Positions 18,339 through 29,369 of a DNA stretch of 64,000 nt are shown in pieces. The notes beneath the pieces are model-generated. The model worked only from the letters and a program-made list of their open reading frames with translations. It had not been told where the DNA came from and ran no database searches. The first letter of the stretch is position 1. Each line of letters starts with the position of its first letter. The stretch is from PNAI01 sp035501735 (GTDB lineage Bacteria; Pseudomonadota; Alphaproteobacteria; Rhizobiales; Xanthobacteraceae): NCBI GenBank assembly GCA_035501735.1, contig DATJVR010000074.1:1-64000 (forward strand), read 5' to 3'. The translations under genes and the position numbers were made by a program.

Positions 18339-18881
18339 TCAATTCGCGAGCCACTTTGCAATCAGCGTGCCGTGCTCGGCAAGATAAAATCGAAACCACA
18401 CGGCGTAGCTGTCCGGCCGCGCGCGAAGGTCGGCTGTGATTTCGTCGAACGCGGCCCATGTCCATTCGCTGACTTCGGCAGGATCGGGCTTCGGAGACCC
18501 GTCGTGGCGGCCGCCGAAAGCGTGCACCAGTTCGTCTTCGACCAGTCCGTGCGAAACTTCCGCGCGGTAGTGCGTGACGAACAGCGGTTCGAGCGCGCAA
18601 TCGATTCCCATTTCTTCGCGCAGGCGGCGGCGCGCGGCCGCGGCCGTATTTTCGCCCGGGACGGGATGACTGCAGCAGGCATTCGCCCAAAGCCCGCCGG
18701 AGTGATATTTGCCCGCGGCGCGTCGCTGCAGCAGCATTTCACCCGCGCTGTTGCGGACCAGCACCGAAACGGCCCGGTGTCTGAGCCCGCGCCGGTGCGC
18801 ATCGAGCTTTTCGGCGGTGCCGATGGCAACGTCTTTGTCGTCGACCAGGATCACCGAATCGCTGTTGGCCGCGATCGTCAT
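18339..18881 (-). CDS. idi: Isopentenyl-diphosphate delta-isomerase, type 1
   Basis: Interconverts isopentenyl and dimethylallyl diphosphate for isoprenoid synthesis in the cytoplasm. The 180-residue Nudix-fold protein has the type 1 catalytic Cys motif (WANACCSHP), the metal-site glutamates (RREEMGI-like RLREEMGI, and VEDELVHAF) and the typical length. Its ATG overlaps the stop of the CoxG-like gene (ATGA). The enzyme is optional beside the MEP pathway but common in photosynthetic and carotenoid-making alphaproteobacteria; no carotenoid genes are seen here. Confidence 0.92.
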   Translation of the reverse strand: MTIAANSDSVILVDDKDVAIGTAEKLDAHRRGLRHRAVSVLVRNSAGEMLLQRRAAGKYHSGGLWANACCSHPVPGENTAAAARRRLREEMGIDCALEPLFVTHYRAEVSHGLVEDELVHAFGGRHDGSPKPDPAEVSEWTWAAFDEITADLRARPDSYAVWFRFYLAEHGTLIAKWLAN

Positions 18882-19474
18882 CCGCGCACGCGCTTGCCGA
18901 AGAATCGCAGAATGGACTCCCAGAGAACTTTGGCCATGAGGCCAAGGCCGGAAATCGGCTTTGCCGTCGGCGGCCCGCTCGCCAACGCCTCCGTATTCGT
19001 TTGCGCTGGACCCGCCGCACCGCGCTGCGCGAGCTCCGCCTTCAAATTGTCGGCGAATTGCTTGATCAGCGCCGTAGCCGTGGCCTGGATCATCCCGACG
19101 CCGCGGCCGTATTGCGCGACCGCCCCGGAGAGCGAAAGATCGGTATGCACCAGCACCTTGCTGCCTTCGCCGGCCGGCTCGAGCCGGAACGCCGCAACCG
19201 CCTGCGCCGCGCCTCGGCCCTTGTCGTCCGCGCCCTGCGCGCGCACGCGCGCCTTGCGGCCGACATTGTCGATGTCTTCGAATTTCACCGTACCGGCGAA
19301 CGCGAGCGTCACCGGCCCGAGCCGCACCGAAACCTTGCCCTTATAGGACGTGTCGTCGACGACCTCGGTGAGTTCGGCCCCCGGCAGGCAGGGCGCGATC
19401 CGCCGGATGTCCATCAGCACCGGCCAGGCCTGCGCCGGCGGTAGCGGCACCTCGAACGCATTGTCGAATTCCAT
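18878..19474 (-). CDS. CoxG-like SRPBCC family protein
   Basis: 198 residues. The first 150 or so form a START/SRPBCC lipid-binding-like fold of the CO dehydrogenase subunit G type (MEFDNAFEVPLPPAQAWPVL; CLPGAELTEV; YKGKVSVRLGPV; GRGVGMIQATATALIKQFADNL). The C-terminal part is a variable linker ending in a short hydrophobic/basic stretch (LMAKVLWESILRFFGKRV) that could anchor it to the membrane. CoxG proteins help recruit molybdenum hydroxylases to membranes in other systems, but no CO dehydrogenase genes are nearby. It sits between pyrE (14 bp) and idi (4-bp overlap). Confidence 0.82.
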   Translation of the reverse strand: MEFDNAFEVPLPPAQAWPVLMDIRRIAPCLPGAELTEVVDDTSYKGKVSVRLGPVTLAFAGTVKFEDIDNVGRKARVRAQGADDKGRGAAQAVAAFRLEPAGEGSKVLVHTDLSLSGAVAQYGRGVGMIQATATALIKQFADNLKAELAQRGAAGPAQTNTEALASGPPTAKPISGLGLMAKVLWESILRFFGKRVRG

Positions 19475-19488
19475 GGCCGGCCCCGCCG

Positions 19489-20190
19489 CTACTCGGCGGC
19501 AGCCGATGCGACGCCGCCATGCGCCTTCGACCAGCCCGCCGGATCGTGCAGGAATTTCTCGATCTCATCGAGCTTGATAGGGTCGAATTGCCCGCAGGTC
19601 TTGGCGAATTCAAGCACGTCCCACCAGGTGCACAGGTGATGCAGCGTGATGTTGAGATCGGCGAGGATTTTTTTGCTTTCCGGATAAATGCCGTAGAAGA
19701 AGATGACGAATATATGCTCGACCGTCGCGCCCGCTGCGCGCAGCGCGTTGCAGAAATTCACCTTGCTGCGGCCGTCGGTGGTGAGGTCCTCGACCAGCAG
19801 CACGCGCTGGCCGGGTTCGAGATGTCCCTCGATCTGCGCATTACGGCCAAAACCCTTCGGCTTCTTGCGCACATATTGCATGGGCAACATCAGCCGGTCG
19901 GCCATCCAGGCGGCGAACGGAATCCCCGCGGTTTCGCCCCCGACGATCGTGTCGAACTGCTCAAAGCCAACATCGCGGGACACGGTGGCGGCGCCGAAGT
20001 CGATCAGCGTCTGCCGTACGCGCGGGAACGAGATCAGGCGCCGGCAGTCAGTGTAGACCGGGCTCGCCCAGCCCGAGGTGAAGATGAAAGGCTTGTCCTC
20101 CATGAAGCGGACGGCCTCCACTTCAAGCAGCATCTTGGCCGTCAGCTCGGCCATCACCTTCTTGTCCGGAAATCCGAGACCCGTCGTCAT
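19489..20190 (-). CDS. pyrE: Orotate phosphoribosyltransferase
   Basis: Transfers the phosphoribosyl group from PRPP to orotate in de novo pyrimidine synthesis, in the cytoplasm. The PRPP-binding motif is VLLVEDLTTDGRSK. Also present are FTSGWASPVYTDCRRL and the catalytic-loop region VRKKPKGFGRNAQIEG. The 233-residue product is slightly longer than classical PyrE, with a C-terminal extension (FLHDPAGWSKAHGG) common in alphaproteobacteria. It lies 52 bp downstream of the Pht5-like gene and 14 bp upstream of the CoxG-like gene, so co-transcription is likely. Confidence 0.92.
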   Translation of the reverse strand: MTTGLGFPDKKVMAELTAKMLLEVEAVRFMEDKPFIFTSGWASPVYTDCRRLISFPRVRQTLIDFGAATVSRDVGFEQFDTIVGGETAGIPFAAWMADRLMLPMQYVRKKPKGFGRNAQIEGHLEPGQRVLLVEDLTTDGRSKVNFCNALRAAGATVEHIFVIFFYGIYPESKKILADLNITLHHLCTWWDVLEFAKTCGQFDPIKLDEIEKFLHDPAGWSKAHGGVASAAAE

Positions 20191-20242
20191 GCCCGATCCG
20201 CTCGCGAACCTTTGCTCGATTAAGCGCTCTTTCCGCGCGCCG

Positions 20243-21238
20243 TCAAATGCGGAATTCCTCGCCGCGCTTGCGCCCCTGGAAAACGCTGACGAACAGTTCG
20301 TCGAGCGGCATCTTCCTGCGGGTCAAGCCCTGCTCATGGGAATAGCCGGCGAGCGTTTCAAGCGTATGGCGGTTCTTCTCGGTCAGACCATATTCCCATG
20401 GGTCGGGACCGAGAATCTGTTCCTGTTCCTCCCAGGCCTCGCGGTACCAGGCGAGCGGTACGATGCGCGGATTGTTCATTCTCCGCATGGCGATCGCCTT
20501 AGACTTGTTGAAGGCATGGAACATGTTGATCGGCACCCAAGGATGCCGCTCGACCACCTCCTGCTTGATGCCCATCACGTGCATGATCGGGAAAATCCCG
20601 GTCTTTTTATAATAGGCGATTTCCTCGTCCTTGAAATTCGGCCACAGCCGCGCCACCCGCGGGTCCTTGGCGATGATCGGCTTGATGATGCTGGAATGGA
20701 TCACCGCATCGAGCTCGCCTTCCGCCAGCATGCTCTCGACCGATTTGTTGTTCGGTAGCCGGGTGATTTTCAATTCCGGGTGGGGCTTGAATTCGATGTC
20801 TTCGTCGAGTTCGGCGTACCATTCGATCGATTTGTGCGGCACGCCGTATTCATGTTCGAGTATCCCGCGCATCCAGTGACCGGCCGAAACGAGATACGAC
20901 TTGATTCCGATCTTGCGGCCGATCAGATCCTGCGGCTGCTTGATGCCTTTTTTCGTATTGATGAATACGAAGCCGTGCCGGAAGCGGCGATGCAGGAAAA
21001 CCGGCAGCGCCAGGAACGGAAAGCCTTGATCGCGCGCCACGATGTATGACGATCCCGAAGTCTCCGCCATGTCGAAATCGCGATTGCGGATGAAGCGCCA
21101 GTGCCGCGTGGTCGAATCCATGTCGGTGAGGATGGTAAGCTCGATGCCGTCGGGTTCGACCACTCCCTCTTTCAGCGCACGCACGATTTCGTAGTCGCCG
21201 CAGGCAAGCGTCAGCGGAATTTTCTTCGGCACATGCAC
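20243..21238 (-). CDS. 4,5-dihydroxyphthalate decarboxylase-like / NMT1-type binding-fold protein
   Basis: 331 residues, the length of Pht5-type 4,5-dihydroxyphthalate decarboxylases, which share the periplasmic-binding-protein type 2 fold. Recognisable parts are LTLACGDYEIVRALKEG, PDGIELTIL, and the C-terminal block WYREAWEEQEQILGPDPWEYGL. There is no signal peptide, consistent with a cytosolic enzyme rather than a transport protein. No other phthalate genes are present, so the substrate is uncertain. The start is GTG at 21238; an in-frame GTG at 21232 has the better-spaced GAGG and may be the real start. Confidence 0.75.
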   Translation of the reverse strand: MHVPKKIPLTLACGDYEIVRALKEGVVEPDGIELTILTDMDSTTRHWRFIRNRDFDMAETSGSSYIVARDQGFPFLALPVFLHRRFRHGFVFINTKKGIKQPQDLIGRKIGIKSYLVSAGHWMRGILEHEYGVPHKSIEWYAELDEDIEFKPHPELKITRLPNNKSVESMLAEGELDAVIHSSIIKPIIAKDPRVARLWPNFKDEEIAYYKKTGIFPIMHVMGIKQEVVERHPWVPINMFHAFNKSKAIAMRRMNNPRIVPLAWYREAWEEQEQILGPDPWEYGLTEKNRHTLETLAGYSHEQGLTRRKMPLDELFVSVFQGRKRGEEFRI

Positions 21239-21403
21239 CTCGTCATGGCAATGAACGCAGAGTTTCGCCGGGCGGCGAACGGGCGCAGTGAAGCCTCCTT
21301 GGCGGGCAAAATCCAGGGCTTGCGGCGCAGCGCTGACCGGCGCGGGAACGAGAAAATAATCTGTTGATTTAGCTTGTGAATTCAGTGGATGCGGGGCGCG
21401 TCG

Positions 21404-23374
21404 CTAGACCGCGACCTTGCCGAGAAAACTCTCGACTTCCGTGCGCAGGTTGCCGACCGCGCTTTCGACCGATTGCGAGGCGGCCAGCACGGTCTCGGCG
21501 GAGGCGCGTGTCGCGGTTGCCGCCCCTGCGACCTCGTCGAGCACGGTGACCACCATGGCGGTGCCGCGCGCGGCGCTTGCCACGTTGTGCGAGATTTCGC
21601 CCGTGGCCGCGTTCTGCTGGCCGACCGATACCGCTACGGCCGACGCATAGGAGTTGATCTCGCGCATGCGCTCGGAAATGTTGCGGATCGCTTCGACCGC
21701 GCCGCCGGTTGATGCCTGCACCGCGAGAATCTGCTTGGCGATGTCTTCGGTTGCCTTCGCGGTCTGCACCGCGAGCGACTTGACCTCGGAGGCGACGACT
21801 GCAAATCCGCGGCCCGCTTCGCCGGCGCGCGCCGCCTCGATGGTCGCGTTGAGCGCCAGGAGGTTGGTCTGCCCGGCGATATTGCGGATCAGCTTCACCA
21901 CGTCGCCGATTTTCTGCGCCGCATCGGCAAGCCCGACGATCTCGTCGTTGGTCGCTTGCGCTTCGTTCACGGCGACCCGAACTACATCGGTGGTGCGGCC
22001 GATCTGTTGACTGATCTCGCCGATCGAATCCGACATCTCGTCGGCCGCCGTTGCCGCGGTTTTGACATTTGCGGACGCTTCATTCGATGCCTGCACCGCG
22101 CTCTCGGCGCGCTGCGAGGCATGTTCCGAAGACTCGAACAATGTTGAGGCGGTCGTTTTCATTGTGCCGGCGCTGTCGCTCACCACCCTGAGCACGTTCT
22201 CGACCCGCTCGCGAAAGTGCGCGATCGCGCTGTCGATGACCGCGCGGCGGGTTTGTTGGGCGCTGATGTCGTCGCGCTCCTTCTCCAGTTGCCAGCGTTC
22301 CGTGATGTCTTCGTGCGTCCCGACCCAGCCGCCGCTGGGCAGCGGCTTGTTGATCACGCGGATTTTCCGTCCGTAGCCGGAATCGACCACTCTGTTCATG
22401 GTCTCCCCGCGCGCGAACATGTCGAGCAGATCCGTCCGATACTTGGCGGCGTCGCCCGAAAGATTGCCCAGCGCAACGCGGTGGCTGAGGACTTCCAGGA
22501 ACGTACTGCCGGCTTTGACGACATCGGTCGAGAGCCCGTACATGTCGATATAGCGCTGATTGAAGAGCAAAAGCCGCTCCGCCGGATCGTACATGCACAG
22601 GCCTTGCGACATGTTGTTGAGAGCAACGGCCACCTGCTCATATCTTTCCTGCAGATGGCGACCCATCGCCGCGGCAATGACGCTCATTCCCACCACCATC
22701 AGAGCGATGATGGCGATTCCCACCGCAAGTGCCATTGGCGGGATGGATAATTTGCTGATGACGCGCGTTGGATCGGGAATGATCTCGACCGCGCCCATCG
22801 CCGTGAAATGATGCGAAATGATCGCCAGTGTTAGGAGAAGCGCAGCGAGGCATGTGCCAAGCACGGTGTGGCGGTGCACGGCGATAGCGAGCGCGGAAAC
22901 AGTGAAAATGACGCCGAGCGCGATTGAAATCGCCACGAGGTCCATCGACCATATCACGCGGCCCGGCAACTCTATGGCCGCCATGCCGAGGTAATGCATC
23001 GCGGCAATGCCGACGCCGACTGTCGCGCCACCGACGGATGCTCTCCAGCGCACGGAACGATTGACGGCAATGCCGAATCCGCAGCACGTGATCGCCATCG
23101 CCGCAAGCAAGGATAGCGCCGTAAGGCTCGCGTCGTACGCAATCCCGATGCCGGGGTCGTAAGACAACATCGCGATGAAGTGAGTTGCCCAGATGCCGAA
23201 TCCGGCCGCGAAGCCCGCGATCGCAATCCAAATCGCGCGTTCACGTCCTTGCAGCCGCCCCGCGCGATGGAAAAGACTGATCGCACACAGGCTCGTAATG
23301 AAGCAAACCAGACCCGCAATGATGACAAGGCGCCAGTCGTGCTGTGTGGTCAGACAATTGAAAACGCGAAACAT
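21404..23374 (-). CDS. MHYT-PAS methyl-accepting chemotaxis-type sensor
   Basis: 656-residue membrane receptor. Residues about 1-240 form seven predicted membrane segments with the three MHYT copper/gas-sensor motifs (WATHFIAML, MHYLGMAAI, HHFTAMGAVEI). A PAS domain follows (ALNNMSQGLCMYDP ... GGWVGTHEDITERW, about 245-370). The C-terminal half is an MCP signalling coiled coil with the hairpin tip (GQTNLLALNATIEAARAGE, AGRGFAVVASEVKSLA). No HAMP domain is seen. The MHYT sensor usually joins GGDEF/EAL outputs; here it is joined to a chemoreceptor output, pointing to CheA-linked sensing of a gas or redox signal. No che genes are nearby. Confidence 0.9.
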   Translation of the reverse strand: MFRVFNCLTTQHDWRLVIIAGLVCFITSLCAISLFHRAGRLQGRERAIWIAIAGFAAGFGIWATHFIAMLSYDPGIGIAYDASLTALSLLAAMAITCCGFGIAVNRSVRWRASVGGATVGVGIAAMHYLGMAAIELPGRVIWSMDLVAISIALGVIFTVSALAIAVHRHTVLGTCLAALLLTLAIISHHFTAMGAVEIIPDPTRVISKLSIPPMALAVGIAIIALMVVGMSVIAAAMGRHLQERYEQVAVALNNMSQGLCMYDPAERLLLFNQRYIDMYGLSTDVVKAGSTFLEVLSHRVALGNLSGDAAKYRTDLLDMFARGETMNRVVDSGYGRKIRVINKPLPSGGWVGTHEDITERWQLEKERDDISAQQTRRAVIDSAIAHFRERVENVLRVVSDSAGTMKTTASTLFESSEHASQRAESAVQASNEASANVKTAATAADEMSDSIGEISQQIGRTTDVVRVAVNEAQATNDEIVGLADAAQKIGDVVKLIRNIAGQTNLLALNATIEAARAGEAGRGFAVVASEVKSLAVQTAKATEDIAKQILAVQASTGGAVEAIRNISERMREINSYASAVAVSVGQQNAATGEISHNVASAARGTAMVVTVLDEVAGAATATRASAETVLAASQSVESAVGNLRTEVESFLGKVAV

Positions 23375-23602
23375 GATCGTTTCAGGTCGGGCGCTGCAGC
23401 TGCATCATTTTTCGTCGCGGAGTGTCGCAATTGGAGATTTCTTTAGGGTTAACCGCTCCTTGCCGACCGGTTGCATTTCCTAAAAATATATTAACATCCT
23501 TGTCTGCACTGTTTGGCGGCAATGCGTTTATGATGGCTGGGCGCAGATCAAGGGCGCGCAATAACGGTCCGAAAACGACGCATGAAACCTGGGAGAAGCT
23601 GG

Positions 23603-24571
23603 ATGCGATGGCTACGACTTGGGATGCTGGCTGCGTCGGTGGTCGCTGCTGTCGGTCTCGGCAGCGGCTCGCGCGCCGACGACTATCCGAACAAGCCTGT
23701 CCACATCATCGTCGGCTTTATTCCGGGCTCCGCCGCCCATATCACCGCGCAGGTGCTGGGCACCCGAATGGGCCAAATCCTCGGCAAGCAATTCGTGGTC
23801 GAGGCCAAACCCGGAGCGGGCTCGAGCCTTGCGGCTGACTATTCCGCCAAGGCCACGCCGGACGGCTACACGCTTTTCCTCGGATCCTCTGCCAATATCA
23901 CCAACACCGCCCTCGACCCCAAACTGACGGACATCAGCCGAGACCTCACGCCGATCGCCCTGGCGACCACGGTCCCTGTCATTCTGGTCGTAAACCCGTC
24001 ATCGGGGATCAACAGCGTGGCCGAACTGATCGCGCTCGCGAAATCGAAACCAGGCGAGGTGCTCTATGCCTCGACCGGAGTCGGCACCGCACCGCATCTG
24101 GCCGCCGAGCTTTTCGCTCAGCGCGCCGGTGTGAAGCTTGTGCACGTGCCCTATCAGGGTAGCCCGCAGGCCGTGACCGATTTGCTCGCCGGCCGCACCA
24201 CGATGATGTTTTCGCCGGCCTCCGCCGTGCTCGGCCAGGTCGAGGCCGGAAAGCTCAAGGCGCTGGCCTCGGCTGCCGCCAAACGTCCGGACGTGGCGCA
24301 AAATATTCCGACCATGGCCGAGGCCGGCATGCCCGATTTCGATACCTCGATCTGGTTCGGGCTCATGGCGCCGAACGGAACACCGCATGACATCGTGGAC
24401 AAGCTGACCAAGACGCTGCTCGAAGCGCAGCAATCGCCTGAGGTTCTTGCCGCACTCAAAAAAGGCGGCTTCGACATCATTTCCGGCGGGCCTGCCGAGT
24501 TCAAAGCCAAGATGCAAAGCGAAAGCAAACGCTGGGCCGATGTCGCCGTCGCCGCGGGTCTGAAAAAGTAG
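23603..24571 (+). CDS. Tripartite tricarboxylate transporter-type (Bug/TctC) solute-binding protein
   Basis: Periplasmic ligand-binding protein of 322 residues. The signal peptide is MRWLRLGMLAASVVAAVGLGSGSRA. Family blocks are YPNKPVHIIVGFIPGSAAHI, NKPGAGSS-type VEAKPGAGSSLAADY, SANITNTALDPK, and VHVPYQGSPQAVTDLLAGR. The ATG at 23603 is preceded by GGGAG at good spacing; the ATG seven codons upstream is not. TctA and TctB membrane subunits are absent, which is usual for these expanded orphan families. The ligand is probably a carboxylate but cannot be named. Confidence 0.88.
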   Translation: MRWLRLGMLAASVVAAVGLGSGSRADDYPNKPVHIIVGFIPGSAAHITAQVLGTRMGQILGKQFVVEAKPGAGSSLAADYSAKATPDGYTLFLGSSANITNTALDPKLTDISRDLTPIALATTVPVILVVNPSSGINSVAELIALAKSKPGEVLYASTGVGTAPHLAAELFAQRAGVKLVHVPYQGSPQAVTDLLAGRTTMMFSPASAVLGQVEAGKLKALASAAAKRPDVAQNIPTMAEAGMPDFDTSIWFGLMAPNGTPHDIVDKLTKTLLEAQQSPEVLAALKKGGFDIISGGPAEFKAKMQSESKRWADVAVAAGLKK

Positions 24572-24586
24572 TCCGCTGACGCCCGC

Positions 24587-25513
24587 TCAGGCGTATTTAT
24601 TGGTGAGCGTGCCGATCCCCTCGATCCAGACTTTTGTCACATCGCCCCGCTTGAGGAACTCCTTGCACGCAGCCCCGACCCCGGACGGCGTCCCGGTCAG
24701 GATGATGTCGCCGGGATGCAGCGTGATGCGCGATGACAGGTGCGCGAGCTGCTCGGCCAGCGTGAAGATCATCTTGCTGGTGTTGGAATCCTGTTTGATG
24801 ACGTCGTTGACCCACAGTTTGATGCCGAGATTTTGCGGGTCCTTGATCTCCTGCGCGGGCACGATCCACGGTCCGAGCGGGCAGGCGTCGTCGAAACATT
24901 TCTGACCGACCCAGTCCCACTTGAATGGCGTGGAATCGGGCAGCTGGTTACGGCGGCCGAGGTCGCGCGCTGACAATTCGTTGGCGATGGTGTAACCGGC
25001 CACATAATCGAGTGCCTTCTCCAGCGAGACATTCTTGGCCGTGCGCCCGATCACCGCGCCGAGCTCCGCTTCCCAATCGATTGCGTTTGAAGCCGCCGGC
25101 AATTTGATCGTTGTTTTGTCCGCCGCGACCGTTCGCGACGCCTTGATGAAATGCCACGGTTTCAGCCCCAAATCGTGTGGGTCCGCCGGCGGCGGCTGGT
25201 TATGCGCTTTGGCCATTTCCAGCGCATGGTCCGTGTAGTTCGCGCCCGCGCAATAGATCGCCGACGGCCACAGCACCGGCGCGAGCAGTTTCGCTCGCGC
25301 AAGCGGTTTGCTTTTGAGCGTGCTTTTGCCGGCGCCGGCCGCGGCCTTGCGCAGCAGACCCTGCGCCGCCTTCCAATCGTTGAGGATGTCGAGCATCGTC
25401 ACGTACGACGCCTTGCGGGCCAGCGCGGCCGCATCGAAGAGCTTGTCGTCGACCGCGACGCCCGCCCGCGGTCCCTTTTCGGATTGATAGGTCACCAGCC
25501 TGTAGCTTGCCAT
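24587..25513 (-). CDS. Fumarylacetoacetate hydrolase family protein
   Basis: 308-residue enzyme of the FAH fold, whose members hydrolyse or decarboxylate acylpyruvates and similar diketo acids using a divalent metal. Motifs present: IYCAGANYTDHALEM, IDWEAELGAVIGRTAKNVS (metal-binding glutamates), NELSARDLGRRNQL, and GDIILTGTPSGVG. AGGAGGG at the right distance fixes the ATG at 25513, nine codons inside the longest frame. The gene follows the intact D-2-hydroxyacid dehydrogenase by 13 bp, so the pair probably acts in one catabolic route for a 2-oxo or 2-hydroxy acid. Confidence 0.88.
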   Translation of the reverse strand: MASYRLVTYQSEKGPRAGVAVDDKLFDAAALARKASYVTMLDILNDWKAAQGLLRKAAAGAGKSTLKSKPLARAKLLAPVLWPSAIYCAGANYTDHALEMAKAHNQPPPADPHDLGLKPWHFIKASRTVAADKTTIKLPAASNAIDWEAELGAVIGRTAKNVSLEKALDYVAGYTIANELSARDLGRRNQLPDSTPFKWDWVGQKCFDDACPLGPWIVPAQEIKDPQNLGIKLWVNDVIKQDSNTSKMIFTLAEQLAHLSSRITLHPGDIILTGTPSGVGAACKEFLKRGDVTKVWIEGIGTLTNKYA

Positions 25514-25526
25514 CGCACGTCCCTCC

Positions 25527-26489
25527 TCATTTCGCGGCAATGACGCGCACCGGCTTGCCGTCGAGCCAGCCGCGGATGTTCTCGACCATTTGGCCGTAGA
25601 AGCGACGATAGTTCTCCTCGGTGACGTAACCGAGGTGCGGCGTGATCACCGCATTGTCGAGCTTGCGGAACGGATGGTCGAGCGGCAGCGGTTCGACGTC
25701 GTAGACGTCGATGCCGGCGCCTGCGATTTTCTTGCCCTGTAGCGCCGCGAGCAGTGCCTTCTCGTCCACGATCGGCCCCCGCGACGTATTGATGAAATAG
25801 GCCGTAGGCTTCATGAGGCCGAGATCGGCGGCGCCGATGAGCCCGCGCGTGCGCGGGCTGAGCTGAAGGTGCACGGTGATGAAATCCGACTGCTTGAACA
25901 GCTCCTCCTTGCTGACCAGCTTGGCGCCGCCCGCATTGGCCTTGTCTGCGGTGAGGTTCTGGCTCCAGGCGATGACGTTCATATCGAGCGCCTTGGCGAT
26001 GCTGGCGACCTTGCCGCCAAGCTTGCCGAGCCCGACGATGCCGAGCGTCTTGCCGTGCAGCTCGATGCCGAGCGTGCTCTGCCACCGCGCGCCCTTCTTC
26101 AGCTGCTCGTTTTCGAATCCGATCCTGCGCGTGAGTTCGATCATCAGCCCGATGGTCAACGCCGCTGTCGGATTGCCGACCGTTTCGGTGCCGCACACCG
26201 GTATCTTGCGTGCCTCGGCCGCCGCCACGTCGATCGCGGCATTGCGCGCCCCGCTGGTCACGATCAGCTTCAGGTCGGGCAACGCATCAATCACGTCGCG
26301 CTGGAACAGCGTCCGCTCCCGCATCAGGCAGACGATATTGAACCCCTTCAGCGCCGCGATCACCTTGTCGGGCGGGCCGAGTGCCTGGTTGAACGCCTTG
26401 ATTTCAACCTCACCCTTGAGTTTCGACCAGTCCGCCACCTTCAGGGCGACATTCTGGTAGTCATCGAGGATTGCACATCGATAGGCCAT
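25527..26489 (-). CDS. D-2-hydroxyacid dehydrogenase, NAD-dependent
   Basis: 320 residues with intact catalytic apparatus: nucleotide motif GIVGLGKLGGKVA, substrate Arg in NTSRGPIVDE, catalytic Glu in DVYDVEPLPLDHP, and catalytic His in ITPHLGYVT. GGGAGG upstream supports the ATG at 26489, four codons inside the longest frame. It is the first gene of a two-gene unit with the FAH-family hydrolase. The substrate is unknown; the family covers glyoxylate/hydroxypyruvate, 2-oxoacids and phosphoglycerate. It contrasts with the altered homologue at 17385-18323. Confidence 0.88.
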   Translation of the reverse strand: MAYRCAILDDYQNVALKVADWSKLKGEVEIKAFNQALGPPDKVIAALKGFNIVCLMRERTLFQRDVIDALPDLKLIVTSGARNAAIDVAAAEARKIPVCGTETVGNPTAALTIGLMIELTRRIGFENEQLKKGARWQSTLGIELHGKTLGIVGLGKLGGKVASIAKALDMNVIAWSQNLTADKANAGGAKLVSKEELFKQSDFITVHLQLSPRTRGLIGAADLGLMKPTAYFINTSRGPIVDEKALLAALQGKKIAGAGIDVYDVEPLPLDHPFRKLDNAVITPHLGYVTEENYRRFYGQMVENIRGWLDGKPVRVIAAK

Positions 26490-26754
26490 GGCGCCTCCCA
26501 CCCCTTCACGGTCCGGCCGGCCCGACGGGGCCGGCCGTTAGAGATTTTTAACCGTATCAGCCGTGGCAGACGAAACAAGAGAGCATCCATGCGAATACCC
26601 GGAAGCTGGTGAGACGCAGGCAAGCCGGATTTTTACGAGAGAAACAAAGGGGGCGCGTTCAGGCGAACGGCCGCGACGAGGGGCAAGTCAGACGGCAATG
26701 GTGGAGCGTTCGCATTTCGTCGGTCGAAAAGCGAACGGCAATTCTGGCGAAGTT

Positions 26755-26907
26755 CTAAGAGTCCTGTTTCTCACGCCAGCGCGGACCGGGGCCACGCATG
26801 TAGTGCAGCTCGGGCCGGTAGGGATCGAACATCCGGCTCGCCAATGCGCGCCTATATTCGACGAACGTCCAGAAGACGTTCAAAATTTTGCTTCTGATTT
26901 TCGCCAT
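26755..26907 (-). CDS. Small basic protein of 50 residues, function unknown
   Basis: Starts MAKIRSKILNVFWTFVEYRRALASRMF and ends WREKQDS. It is rich in Arg, Lys and aromatic residues, with a possible amphipathic N-terminal helix. GGGAG lies eight bases before the ATG. The size, basic helix and monocistronic setting recall DUF1127-like small proteins, but I cannot match that family's motif. Intergenic DNA on both sides (26490-26754 and 26908-27105) shows no other feature. Confidence 0.5.
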   Translation of the reverse strand: MAKIRSKILNVFWTFVEYRRALASRMFDPYRPELHYMRGPGPRWREKQDS

Positions 26908-27105
26908 CTCGCTCTCCCGCCGGCTCGTTGGCCGCGGCCTGCCTGGTTTAAAATGCATGCCCAGGTTGGAGAGGAATTTTGCCGGAGTATTCAGTTAAAT
27001 GAGTTACGTATTTGCCTTGATAGAAAGTCTTTTCGCAATCAACGTTAGCCGGCCGTTATGACGGTTGGAGAAATACGGTTAACGCTTCGCTGTGGATCGC
27101 GACTG

Positions 27106-27555
27106 TCAGTTCGTGTTGTTCACGACCGCGCCGCCGGCGCCCGACAATTTCTTCATCTGCGTTGCGATGATCGCCAGCAATTTTCTCATTCTATCCATCG
27201 CCATTTGCATCCGCAATGAATCGGTTTCGGTCAGTTCCGTTAGCAGGTTCAGCTTGTCGCGTTGCAGCTGCGTTTGCCCTTCTTGAAACTCGTAGGCGCG
27301 AATCGCGGAGCCGAGCTGCAGCCGCGCCTGCTTCAGTTCCGGGGTATCGGTCTGTTTGAGCGGCAGATATTGTGCGGTCTCATCCTTGAGCGCGGCATAT
27401 TCATTTTTGATCTGTTGAAAGCGCATGGCCAAATTTGTCTTGGACATGGTCGCGGGCTGCGCGTGCGGCATCAGCCCTTGCTGCGCCCTTACCGGCGTCG
27501 TCAACGGCCAGAGCGCAATGGCCATAGCTACGGCGTATTTGGCTATCGGCGACAC
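27106..27555 (-). CDS. Exported coiled-coil protein, function unknown
   Basis: The mature part (QQGLMPHAQPATMSKT...) is largely helical and charged, with Gln/Glu/Leu-rich heptads (ALKDETAQYLPLKQ; EFQEGQTQLQRDKLNLL) and a conserved-looking end (RMRKLLAIIATQMKKLSG). A signal peptide (SPIAKYAVAMAIALWPLTTPVRA) is complete if translation begins at the GTG at 27555. The ATG at 27525 would keep only part of it, and the frame stays open back to 27693. No clear Shine-Dalgarno decides the start. Divergent from ettA. No function assigned. Confidence 0.5.
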   Translation of the reverse strand: MSPIAKYAVAMAIALWPLTTPVRAQQGLMPHAQPATMSKTNLAMRFQQIKNEYAALKDETAQYLPLKQTDTPELKQARLQLGSAIRAYEFQEGQTQLQRDKLNLLTELTETDSLRMQMAMDRMRKLLAIIATQMKKLSGAGGAVVNNTN

Positions 27556-27716
27556 AGAACCACTCAACCCCACAACAGGATTGCGAGTGTACCAATTCTG
27601 CCAAAACCGGCAATAAGCCTCACGCCAACGCCGTGCTTGCGGTGCCCGCGTCGCGACGCTACATAAGCTCCGACTTTCCTTGAAATAGCGCATACGCGCA
27701 GAGGGCAGGGGCGGCG

Positions 27717-29368
<1,652 letters not shown>

Positions 29369-29369
<1 letters not shown>

